Below, one piece after another: positions 1 through 5,023 of a DNA stretch of 5,023 bases. This DNA comes from an uncultured Ellagibacter sp. (GTDB taxonomy: Bacteria > Actinomycetota > Coriobacteriia > Coriobacteriales > Eggerthellaceae): positions 1 through 5,023 of the forward strand of contig CAKUIV010000137.1 in the NCBI GenBank assembly GCA_934661105.1, in the 5' to 3' direction. The notes below the pieces were generated by a model. It saw only the letters and a list, made by a program, of their open reading frames with translations, searched no databases and had not been told where the DNA came from. Positions within the stretch are counted from its first letter, which is position 1. The number at the start of each line of letters is the position of its first letter. Position numbers and translations under genes: made by a program.

Positions 1-2150
1 ATGCGCATGATGTCGAGCTTCTTCTTGCCCATTGCCTTGCGCAGCTTGTCTGCCTTGCCGGCGGAAAAGCCGCTCATCACCATAGACACCTGCATGATCT
101 GTTCCTGATAGACCATGGTGCCGTAGGTTTCCTCGAGCACAGGGCGCAGACGCTCGTCGTAATAGTGCACGGGCGTTTTGCCGCTTGCAACCTTGACATA
201 GTCGTCAACCATGCCGGACTCGAGCGGGCCCGGTCGGTTCAGCGCGATCGACGCGACGATGTCGGAGAAGCGCCGCGGTGGGAGCCGTGCGAAGAGGCTT
301 ACGTACAGAGAGCCTTCCACCTGGAACAGGCCGTCCATGTTGCCCGAGCGCATAAGCGCGAACGCGCCTTCATCGTCGGTAGGGATTTCCTCGGGGACCA
401 TCTTGATGCCGGTCGTCTGCTCGACGTTGCGGCACGCACGCGAAAGTACGCCCAACGTGCGCAGACCGAGGAAGTCCATCTTAAGAAGGCCCAGGTCAGG
501 CGTATAGTGACCGTCGTATTGCGTGATGATGCCGCCGCCTTTGGTATCGCGCTTCATCGGCACGTGGTCGGCCATCGGGTCGCGGCAGATGATCGTGGCG
601 CACGCATGGACTCCTTCGCCGCGGACGTGCCCCTCGATGGAACGCGCGGCGTCGACGACCTGCTTCACGTCGTCTTCGGTATCGTAGGCCTTCTTAAGGT
701 CGGGGTTCGTCTCAAGCGCCTTATCGATCGTGATGCCGAGCTCGTCGCCGATCATCTTGCAGATGCGGTCGCCCACGCTGTACGGATAGTCGAGCACGCG
801 GGCGGCGTCGCGCACAGCGTTTTTCGCCTGCAGCTTGCCGAAGGTGATAACGCCCGACACGTGGTCCTCGCCGTAAACTTCCTTGATGTGCTCGATGACC
901 TCCTGACGGCGCTCATCCTCGAAGTCGACGTCGATATCGGGCATCTCCACGCGTTCAGGCGACAGGAAGCGTTCGAACAGAAGGCCGTTCGGAAGCGGAT
1001 CGAGGTCGGTGATGCCCATGGCGTACGTGCAGATGGCGCCTGCAGCCGAACCACGGCCGGGCCCGACGCCGATGCCCTGCTCGCGCGCCCACGAAATGTA
1101 TTCCTGCACGATAAGGAAGTAGGCCGGGAAGCCCTGCTGCAAGATGATGCCGGCTTCGTATTCGTAACGGTCCCACGCTTCTTTGGGAATCGGGTCGCCA
1201 TAGCGCTTCTTCAAACCCCATTCGCACTGCTTGCGAAACCAGCTTTCCTCGGTTTCGCCTTCCGGCAAGGGGAAGCGCGGCAGGATCGAGTCTCGCTCGA
1301 GCACGACGTCGACCTTGTTCGCCACTTCCACCGTGTTGTCGCATGCCTCGGGGAAGTCGCGCAGAGCCTCGCGCATCTCCTCTTCCGTCTTCATGTAGAA
1401 CTCGTCGTTCTCGAAGCGCATGCGGTTCGCGTCGTTCACGGCCGAGCCCGTGCCGATGCAGAGCATGATGTCCTGCGCCTTGGCGTCTTCCTTCTTCAGG
1501 TAGTGGAAGTCGTTCGTGGCGATGGTTTTCAGGCCTGCAAGCTGGGCAACCTTCGTAAGCTGATGATTGAGTTCGGTCTGCGTCATGCCGCCGTCGGTGC
1601 GCAGGCCCTGGTTCTGCAGCTCGATGTAGAAGTCGCCCTCGTCGAAGCACGAGGCGAATTTCCTGGCCCAAGTAACGGCGTCGTCGAACTGGCGGTTATC
1701 CAAAAGCTTCGGGATGATGCCCGCGATGCAGGCCGACGACCCGATGATGCCGTGGCCGTATTTCTGCAACATGGAGAACGTGGTACGCGGCTTGTAATAG
1801 AAATTGTCGACATGCGATTCGCTGACCAGGTGCAACAGGTTATGATAGCCCTCGTCGGTCTTCGCAAGGAGAAGCAGGTGGTACAGCTTCGGCTTCACGT
1901 CCTTGCGCAATTCCTCGTCGGTGGTGAAGTAGACCTCGCAGCCGTAGATGGGCTTGACCTTCTTGCCGGTTTCCTTTTCGACCGCGGTGCACGCATCGCA
2001 GAGCTCCGGCACGCCCGACATGACGCCATGATCGGTGATGGCAACGGCGGGCATGTCGAGCTCGGCCGCGCGACGAACCATGTCCTTCACATGGGTAAGA
2101 CCGTCGAGCAGAGAGTACTCGGTGTGGTTGTGCAAATGAACGAACGCCAT
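1..2150 (-). CDS. dnaE: DNA polymerase III alpha subunit (DnaE), N-terminal 716 codons, cut by window edge
   Basis: Catalytic subunit of the replicative DNA polymerase, acting in the cytoplasm at the fork. The minus-strand reading starts MAFVHLHNHTEYSLLDG and stays open to the left edge (716 codons plus 2 bases). The family is usually about 1,150-1,200 residues, so the C-terminal clamp-binding and OB parts lie outside. Visible in order: a PHP domain (about 1-280) with HLHNH at 5-9, D16, TDHG at 39-42, YGCE at 69-72, SACIAG at 139-144 and TNDFHY at 212-217; the palm with GPGRGSAAG at 363-371, the metal-binding aspartates in PDIDVDF at 404-410 and KMDFLGL at 557-563; then fingers with LNRPGPLESGM (about 638-648) and a KAMGKKK motif near the edge. 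The start at 2150-2148 is supported by a GAGG Shine-Dalgarno (2161-2158), 7 nt away, and by the canonical N-terminus. No frameshift was seen. It is transcribed divergently from the permease gene. Confidence 0.97.
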   Translation of the reverse strand, partial: MAFVHLHNHTEYSLLDGLTHVKDMVRRAAELDMPAVAITDHGVMSGVPELCDACTAVEKETGKKVKPIYGCEVYFTTDEELRKDVKPKLYHLLLLAKTDEGYHNLLHLVSESHVDNFYYKPRTTFSMLQKYGHGIIGSSACIAGIIPKLLDNRQFDDAVTWARKFASCFDEGDFYIELQNQGLRTDGGMTQTELNHQLTKVAQLAGLKTIATNDFHYLKKEDAKAQDIMLCIGTGSAVNDANRMRFENDEFYMKTEEEMREALRDFPEACDNTVEVANKVDVVLERDSILPRFPLPEGETEESWFRKQCEWGLKKRYGDPIPKEAWDRYEYEAGIILQQGFPAYFLIVQEYISWAREQGIGVGPGRGSAAGAICTYAMGITDLDPLPNGLLFERFLSPERVEMPDIDVDFEDERRQEVIEHIKEVYGEDHVSGVITFGKLQAKNAVRDAARVLDYPYSVGDRICKMIGDELGITIDKALETNPDLKKAYDTEDDVKQVVDAARSIEGHVRGEGVHACATIICRDPMADHVPMKRDTKGGGIITQYDGHYTPDLGLLKMDFLGLRTLGVLSRACRNVEQTTGIKMVPEEIPTDDEGAFALMRSGNMDGLFQVEGSLYVSLFARLPPRRFSDIVASIALNRPGPLESGMVDDYVKVASGKTPVHYYDERLRPVLEETYGTMVYQEQIMQVSMVMSGFSAGKADKLRKAMGKKKLDIMR

Positions 2151-2230
2151 GGATGTGCCTCGAATCGCTTGGGGAATGCGCGCGTGGTGTGTTCGAAGGA
2201 TGCGGTTGCGCGTCTGTTTTCTCGCGTCCA

Positions 2231-2239
2231 ATCATAGCA
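2231..2239 (-). promoter_or_regulatory. Candidate extended -10 promoter for dnaE
   Basis: Read on the minus strand the sequence is TGC-TATGAT, which fits an extended -10 element (TGN followed by a 5/6 match to TATAAT). It lies about 80 nt upstream of the dnaE start codon. No good -35 hexamer is present at 16-18 nt, which is tolerated by extended -10 promoters. Prediction from consensus only. Confidence 0.4.
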
Positions 2240-2248
2240 GCGTTCATC

Positions 2249-2268
2249 GTGTTATGCACGGCTAACAC
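2249..2268. repeat. Inverted repeat GTGTTA-N8-TAACAC, possible operator
   Basis: A perfect 6-bp inverted repeat with an 8-bp centre (2249-2254 and 2263-2268). On the minus strand it covers the place where the -35 region of the proposed dnaE promoter would fall, so a bound dimeric regulator could affect that promoter. A further TAACAC half-site lies at 2375-2380, just downstream of the proposed permease -10. No known regulator could be assigned. Confidence 0.35.
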
Positions 2269-2286
2269 ATCGAACAAATGATGGTT

Positions 2287-2296
2287 TTTCATGAAA
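2287..2296. repeat. 10-bp palindrome TTTCATGAAA
   Basis: A perfect palindrome in the dnaE-permease intergenic region, between the two proposed promoters. It does not extend further on either side. It could be a regulator site or chance; the surrounding sequence is more A/T-rich than the coding regions. Confidence 0.2.
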
Positions 2297-2334
2297 GGGG
2301 CATGAGAGGGCGAAAACCGTTCCGCCCGCATTCC

Positions 2335-2363
2335 TTGCCGCTTTAGCGCTATATTGCGATAAA
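2335..2363 (+). promoter_or_regulatory. Candidate sigma-70-type promoter for the permease-hydrolase unit
   Basis: TTGCCG (2335-2340, 4/6 to TTGACA), a 17-bp spacer and GATAAA (2358-2363, 4/6 to TATAAT). This would give a leader of roughly 75-80 nt before the permease start. An alternative -10, TATATT at 2350-2355, has no suitably spaced -35. Consensus match only, so tentative. Confidence 0.3.
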
Positions 2364-2446
2364 GTGGCCATTTGTAACACGCCCGAAACCAAGCCCACCT
2401 ACCCTTTCCCCATTCAGAATGGCAACTCTCAAGGAGTGAGGCGAAA

Positions 2447-3826
2447 ATGGGACTTAAGAAAGTGCTGGGGAAGGGCGTGCTCATGCTCACGGGCTACGCC
2501 GCGGTGGTGGCGTCGGGATTCGCCATCGGCGTGGGCGGTGCCGCCGAGGCGGCAGGGCCTTTGGCGTCCGTAAGCTATTGGATTGCCGGCGGGCTCGCCA
2601 CCCTCGCCACCGCATTCGTGTTCTCCGAGCTTGCCACGATGTTCCCGAAATGCGGCGGCATCTGGGAATACACTAAACAGGTGTTCGGCGAGGACCATCC
2701 CATTTCCTTCATGCTCGGATGGATTTACTGGTTCGCGCTTCTGTTCGGTCTGAACGTCGAGCTCGTGTCGGTGGGAATCTACGTGCACGTGCTTTTGCCG
2801 GTTGTCCCGCAGTGGGTCGGCTCCGTCGTGTGCGCACTTCTCTTCCTGGCGGTGAACAGGCTCGGTGTGAAGCTTTCCGCCCTCGTCGAGGCCACGTTCG
2901 GCGTCATCCTCATCGCCTCGAGCGCGCTGTTCGTCGTCATGGGCGCCACGATGATCGACCCGGCGAACTACCAGCCTTTCGCACCCTACGGCACCGTCGA
3001 GCCCTTCCTGCAGACACTCCCCTACGTCGTCATCGCGTTCTGCGGATTCGAAGTGGTGGCAACGCTTTCCGAGGAGTCGAAGAACCCCTCGCGCGACATC
3101 CCGCATGCGCTCATCGGCGCGGCGATCTTCCTGACCGTGCTCTTCGGCGCCTTCGCCACCGTGCTCTACGGCCTGTTCCCCGCCGACGGGTTCGCCGAGC
3201 TCGGCACCGACGCGCCGCTCATCGTGATCGGCGGGTCGCTGTTCGGCATCCTCGGCATCGTGTGGATGACCATCCACTGCTTCACGGGTTCCATGTCGAC
3301 CGCAAACGGCGGCGTCATGGGGCAAACGCGCGTGCTGTACGCCATGGCCCGTGAAGGGTGGTTCCCGAAATCGTTTTCCCGAGTCGACGAGAACGGCACG
3401 CCCACGACCGCGCTCGCAGTGACCGCCGTGTCCATGATCGTCGTGTCGTTTCTGCCCATCGTCACGCCCGACGCCTGGACGCTTGCAGGGTTCCTCGGCG
3501 TGTTCGGGTACGGCCTGTGCTACATGTTCGCCTGCGGGCTTCTCATGTACCTGCGCGTGAAGCAGCCCGATGCGAAGCGCCCGTTCCGCTGCCCGCTCGT
3601 GCCCGTCGTGCCCGCCATCGGCATCGCGCTCTACGCCCTCGCCATCGCGTTCTCGGGCGTGGACGTCATCGTCGTCGGAGCGGTGTGGTGCGCCGCTGGC
3701 GTGGCATACTATTACCTGGTAGGACGTCGAACCCGCGCCAAGTTCCTCGCCGAGCAAGGGCTCGCAACCGAAGGCGAAGTCGCAGGAGAAGCCACGCGCA
3801 CGGCAAGCCCGGCGCAGGCGGACTAG
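2447..3826 (+). CDS. APC-superfamily amino acid/amine permease
   Basis: A 459-residue integral inner-membrane permease, the usual APC length, with about 12 hydrophobic segments (near 11-34, 41-63, 84-118, 122-139, 146-170, 189-209, 218-244, 255-285, 318-338, 345-369, 384-403 and 405-425). Family hallmarks are SELATMFPKCGGIWEY (60-75) after helix 2, IAFCGFEVVATLSEESKNPSRDIP (196-219) in and after helix 6, MAREGWFP (300-307) with a following PTTALA (319-324), and RPFRCPLVP (378-386) before helix 11. The family typically imports amino acids or amines by proton or sodium symport or by exchange; the substrate cannot be read from sequence. ATG at 2447 is preceded by AAGGAG (2431-2436), 10 nt away. 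The residues after about 427 form an Ala/Glu/Thr-rich hydrophilic cytosolic tail. The usual helix-1 GxGIF signature is replaced by GFAIGVGG (24-31). The co-directional hydrolase begins 108 bp downstream, suggesting that the permease feeds it. Confidence 0.93.
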   Translation: MGLKKVLGKGVLMLTGYAAVVASGFAIGVGGAAEAAGPLASVSYWIAGGLATLATAFVFSELATMFPKCGGIWEYTKQVFGEDHPISFMLGWIYWFALLFGLNVELVSVGIYVHVLLPVVPQWVGSVVCALLFLAVNRLGVKLSALVEATFGVILIASSALFVVMGATMIDPANYQPFAPYGTVEPFLQTLPYVVIAFCGFEVVATLSEESKNPSRDIPHALIGAAIFLTVLFGAFATVLYGLFPADGFAELGTDAPLIVIGGSLFGILGIVWMTIHCFTGSMSTANGGVMGQTRVLYAMAREGWFPKSFSRVDENGTPTTALAVTAVSMIVVSFLPIVTPDAWTLAGFLGVFGYGLCYMFACGLLMYLRVKQPDAKRPFRCPLVPVVPAIGIALYALAIAFSGVDVIVVGAVWCAAGVAYYYLVGRRTRAKFLAEQGLATEGEVAGEATRTASPAQAD

Positions 3827-3868
3827 ACGTCAGCGAACACCCCGCAAGGGCCATCGACATCGACCATC

Positions 3869-3913
3869 GGCGAACCCGCCTCGCACCCGCCCGGGCCGCA
3901 AGGCGGGTTCGCC
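3869..3913 (+). repeat. Perfect 13-bp inverted repeat (RNA hairpin) in the permease-hydrolase gap
   Basis: GGCGAACCCGCCT (3869-3881) and AGGCGGGTTCGCC (3901-3913) are exact reverse complements around a 19-nt GC-rich loop. There is no T-tract on either side. It ends 10 nt before the AAGGGA Shine-Dalgarno (3924-3929) of the hydrolase gene. It may act as a weak or factor-assisted terminator, an mRNA-end stabiliser that sets the permease:hydrolase ratio, or a control on hydrolase translation. The hairpin potential is seen directly; the role is inference. Confidence 0.6.
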
Positions 3914-3934
3914 CCGATACGCAAAGGGAAGCGC

Positions 3935-4633
3935 ATGAAAGTCAACGACCGCTACTGCTCTTTTTACTACGAGGACGACGATGACTGGGGAGAGGTGGAA
4001 ATCGACCCGGGAAAGACGGCCCTGCTCGTGATCGACATGCAGCATGTGTTCATCACGCGCCCGACGATCGAGAACCCCACGCCCGCCGAAGTTCGCCACG
4101 CCGAGCGCTGGGAGCAGTTCTACCGCGCGATCGACGAGGTGGTCGTGCCGAACAACGAGCGCATTCTCGCGGCGTTTCGCGAGCGGGGCATGAACGTGAA
4201 TTTCGCGCGCATCGCCTGCTTGAAGCGCGACGGATCGGACCGCTCGCTCGTGCAGCGCAGCTCGGGGTACAACGACTTGCTCGTGCCGATGGACGCGCCC
4301 GAAGGGCAGATCGTCCCCGCGCTTTCTCCGCACGACGACGAGATCGTGTTCACGAAGACGACCGACAGCGCTGTTGCGGGAACGAACCTCGTGCTCGCGC
4401 TGCGTAATATGGGTATCGACACCGTGGTGTGCACCGGCGTGCTCACCGACCAGTGCGTGTCGGGAACCGTGCGCTCACTCGCCGACGAGAGCTTCAAAGT
4501 GTGGCTCATCGAGGATGCCTGCCGCGCGTCGACCGAGGAGATACAGCGTGCGGAGCTGGAGATCCTCAACAACATCTACTGCCACGTCATCAACACCGAC
4601 GAGCTTTTGGAAGCTTTGGGGCGCGCAGATTAG
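3935..4633 (+). CDS. Isochorismatase-like cysteine hydrolase (amide/ureido-type substrate unknown)
   Basis: A 232-residue cytosolic enzyme with no signal peptide, of the isochorismatase-like hydrolase family, which mostly cleaves C-N bonds in amides or ureido compounds through a cysteine thioester. The triad is complete: D34 in LLVIDMQ (30-36), K141 in FTKTTDSAV (139-147) and C174 in TGVLTDQCVSGT (167-178). The Rossmann-like order also fits: first strand at 28-34, VVCTG before the nucleophile, LIEDACRAS (191-199) after it. The 33-residue Lys-Cys spacing resembles, from memory, N-carbamoylsarcosine amidase, RutB and biuret hydrolase (33) more than nicotinamidase PncA (42), which argues for a carbamoyl/ureido-type substrate but does not prove it. 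The first 27 residues form an extension with an acidic EDDDDWGE (13-20). ATG at 3935 has AAGGGA (3924-3929) 5 nt upstream. Tandem stops, TAG then in-frame TAA, end the gene. Probably co-transcribed with the permease. Confidence 0.92.
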   Translation: MKVNDRYCSFYYEDDDDWGEVEIDPGKTALLVIDMQHVFITRPTIENPTPAEVRHAERWEQFYRAIDEVVVPNNERILAAFRERGMNVNFARIACLKRDGSDRSLVQRSSGYNDLLVPMDAPEGQIVPALSPHDDEIVFTKTTDSAVAGTNLVLALRNMGIDTVVCTGVLTDQCVSGTVRSLADESFKVWLIEDACRASTEEIQRAELEILNNIYCHVINTDELLEALGRAD

Positions 4634-4638
4634 GGATA

Positions 4639-4692
4639 ACCGCCGCAGGGCGCAACGCCGCCGCAACGTTCGACGCCGCCGCAATTCTTCTT
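4639..4692 (+). repeat. Three imperfect 18-nt direct repeats headed by RCCGCCGCA
   Basis: Units begin at 4639, 4657 and 4675, each opening with [A/G]CCGCCGCA. The core CGCCGCA therefore recurs at 4641, 4659 and 4677 with an exact 18-nt period, while the second half of each unit differs. The array starts 6 nt after the hydrolase stop codon. A longer exact match, ACGCCGCCGCAA, occurs at 4655-4666 and 4673-4684. No coding meaning is evident, as an in-frame stop precedes it. Confidence 0.5.
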
Positions 4693-4722
4693 ACCCGGGC
4701 AGTCGGAAAGAGCTGCGGCGGC
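4675..4722 (+). repeat. 9-bp inverted repeat using the third repeat unit
   Basis: GCCGCCGCA (4675-4683) is complementary to TGCGGCGGC (4714-4722), with a 30-nt loop. The second repeat unit carries the same 9-mer at 4657-4665, so two mutually exclusive pairings are possible. It could form part of the 3' end structure of the hydrolase transcript; no T-tract follows. Confidence 0.35.
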
Positions 4723-4751
4723 CGTGCGCAAGAGCCCGAATATGCCCCGTC

Positions 4752-4795
4752 CCGCTCGCTCGCCTGCTTCTTCTTTCCCGTCGGCGAGCGAGCGG
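4752..4795 (+). terminator. Perfect 13-bp hairpin, possible U-less terminator before the EamA gene
   Basis: CCGCTCGCTCGCC (4752-4764) and GGCGAGCGAGCGG (4783-4795) are exact reverse complements around an 18-nt pyrimidine-rich loop. No T-tract follows on either strand, so this is not a textbook intrinsic terminator. It lies 118 nt after the hydrolase stop and 94 nt before the EamA start, a reasonable place to separate transcription units. A structured leader of the EamA gene is the alternative. Confidence 0.4.
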
Positions 4796-4796
4796 C

Positions 4797-4802
4797 CATA
4801 AT
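4797..4802 (+). promoter_or_regulatory. Weak candidate -10 element upstream of the EamA gene
   Basis: CATAAT matches TATAAT at 5 of 6 positions and sits 87 nt upstream of the EamA start codon. The best -35 candidates at 16-17 nt (TTCCCG or TTTCCC) match only 3 of 6. It directly follows the 13-bp hairpin, consistent with a new transcription start after a terminator, but the support is thin. Confidence 0.18.
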
Positions 4803-4889
4803 GGGTGACCGCACCGCCGCGCGAAGCCTTGAGCGCTTCCGGCGGCGTCGGAATGAACAGCCGCGAAAGCACCACGAAAGGCACACCCC

Positions 4890-5023
4890 ATGGCGGAAGC
4901 AACCCTCCTGCACACCGATCACGCGCATCGCGCCCGCGGACATGCGCTCGCCTTCTTCACCGTCGGCGTGTGGGGCGTCACGTTCGTGTGCACGAAAGTG
5001 CTGCTCACGGCCGCGAACCCGAT
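4890..5023 (+). CDS. EamA/DMT-family transporter, N-terminal 44 codons, cut by window edge
   Basis: The open reading begins MAEATLLHTDHAHRARGH and continues into the hydrophobic segment ALAFFTVGVWGVTFVCTKVLL (19-39), followed by TAANP. The pattern WGxTFVxTKxLL is typical of the first transmembrane helix of EamA-domain drug/metabolite transporters, which usually have ten helices in about 300 residues and export or import small metabolites. Only 44 codons plus 2 bases are in the window, so domain completeness and substrate cannot be judged. ATG at 4890 is preceded by GAAAGG (4876-4881) with 8 nt spacing, and there is no better upstream start in frame with a ribosome site. The cytosolic N-terminus carries histidines at 8, 11, 13 and 18. 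The 256-bp spacer with a hairpin suggests expression separate from the hydrolase. Confidence 0.8.
   Translation, partial: MAEATLLHTDHAHRARGHALAFFTVGVWGVTFVCTKVLLTAANP

Noticed and set aside
165..2237. 690-residue plus-strand open frame opposite dnaE
   Set aside because: It lies antisense to an unmistakable DnaE reading, has no recognisable domain, and has the His/Arg/Val/Ala-heavy composition typical of shadow frames in GC-rich genes. It also would start and end without a convincing ribosome site.
2151..2446. A small gene or RNA gene in the divergent intergenic region
   Set aside because: No reading frame with a ribosome site and no tRNA-like fold was recognisable; the region is better explained by two promoters and regulatory sites.
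2429..3757. 442-residue minus-strand open frame opposite the permease gene
   Set aside because: Low-complexity His/Glu/Arg/Gly-rich translation, antisense to clear APC permease motifs; a product of high-GC codon usage.
3358..3984. 208-residue plus-strand frame bridging the permease end and the hydrolase start
   Set aside because: Arginine-rich out-of-frame translation overlapping two well-supported genes and the hairpin between them; no domain signal.
4639..4692. CRISPR-like array
   Set aside because: Units are only 18 nt with a 7-9 nt conserved core, no constant repeat/spacer structure and no cas genes nearby.
4742..4801. 19-codon plus-strand frame (MPRPARSPASSFPS...) spanning the hairpin, as a possible leader peptide
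   Set aside because: No Shine-Dalgarno ahead of it and no codon run suggestive of attenuation; its Ser/Pro/Arg content follows from the hairpin sequence.
4590..4943. Minus-strand open frames in the spacer before the EamA gene
   Set aside because: Arginine/alanine-rich, overlapping the EamA start and hydrolase end, with no ribosome site or recognisable family.

Overview
The window looks like a piece of a high-GC (by eye about 60%) bacterial chromosome. The DnaE reading, the strong G/C preference at third codon positions, the hairpins without U-tracts and the type of accessory genes fit an actinobacterium. My best guess is the Coriobacteriia/Eggerthellaceae, but that rests on recalled resemblance and not on a search.

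Layout. Positions 2150 down to 1 (minus strand) hold the first 716 codons of dnaE, the catalytic alpha subunit of replicative DNA polymerase III. The gene runs off the left edge. Positions 2151-2446 are a 296-bp divergent intergenic region with candidate promoters for both flanking genes, one GTGTTA-N8-TAACAC inverted repeat and a 10-bp palindrome. Positions 2447-3826 (plus) encode a complete 12-helix APC-superfamily permease. After a 108-bp gap containing a perfect 13-bp inverted repeat, positions 3935-4633 (plus) encode a complete isochorismatase-like cysteine hydrolase with an intact Asp/Lys/Cys triad. Positions 4634-4889 are a 256-bp spacer with three 18-nt-spaced GCCGCCGCA-type repeats, a complementary segment and a second perfect 13-bp hairpin. 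Positions 4890-5023 (plus) are the start of an EamA/DMT-family transporter that runs off the right edge.

How the genes may work together. The permease and hydrolase are co-directional and close, and probably form a transcription unit. The simplest model is uptake of an amino-acid-like or amide/ureido compound followed by cytosolic C-N bond hydrolysis. The downstream DMT transporter could export a product or be unrelated; the 256-bp spacer with its own hairpin argues for separate expression. dnaE is a housekeeping neighbour with no obvious functional link. I see no mobile element, CRISPR array, tRNA or rRNA. No system here is clearly new. The most worthwhile leads are the unassigned permease/hydrolase pair and the structured intergenic regions.
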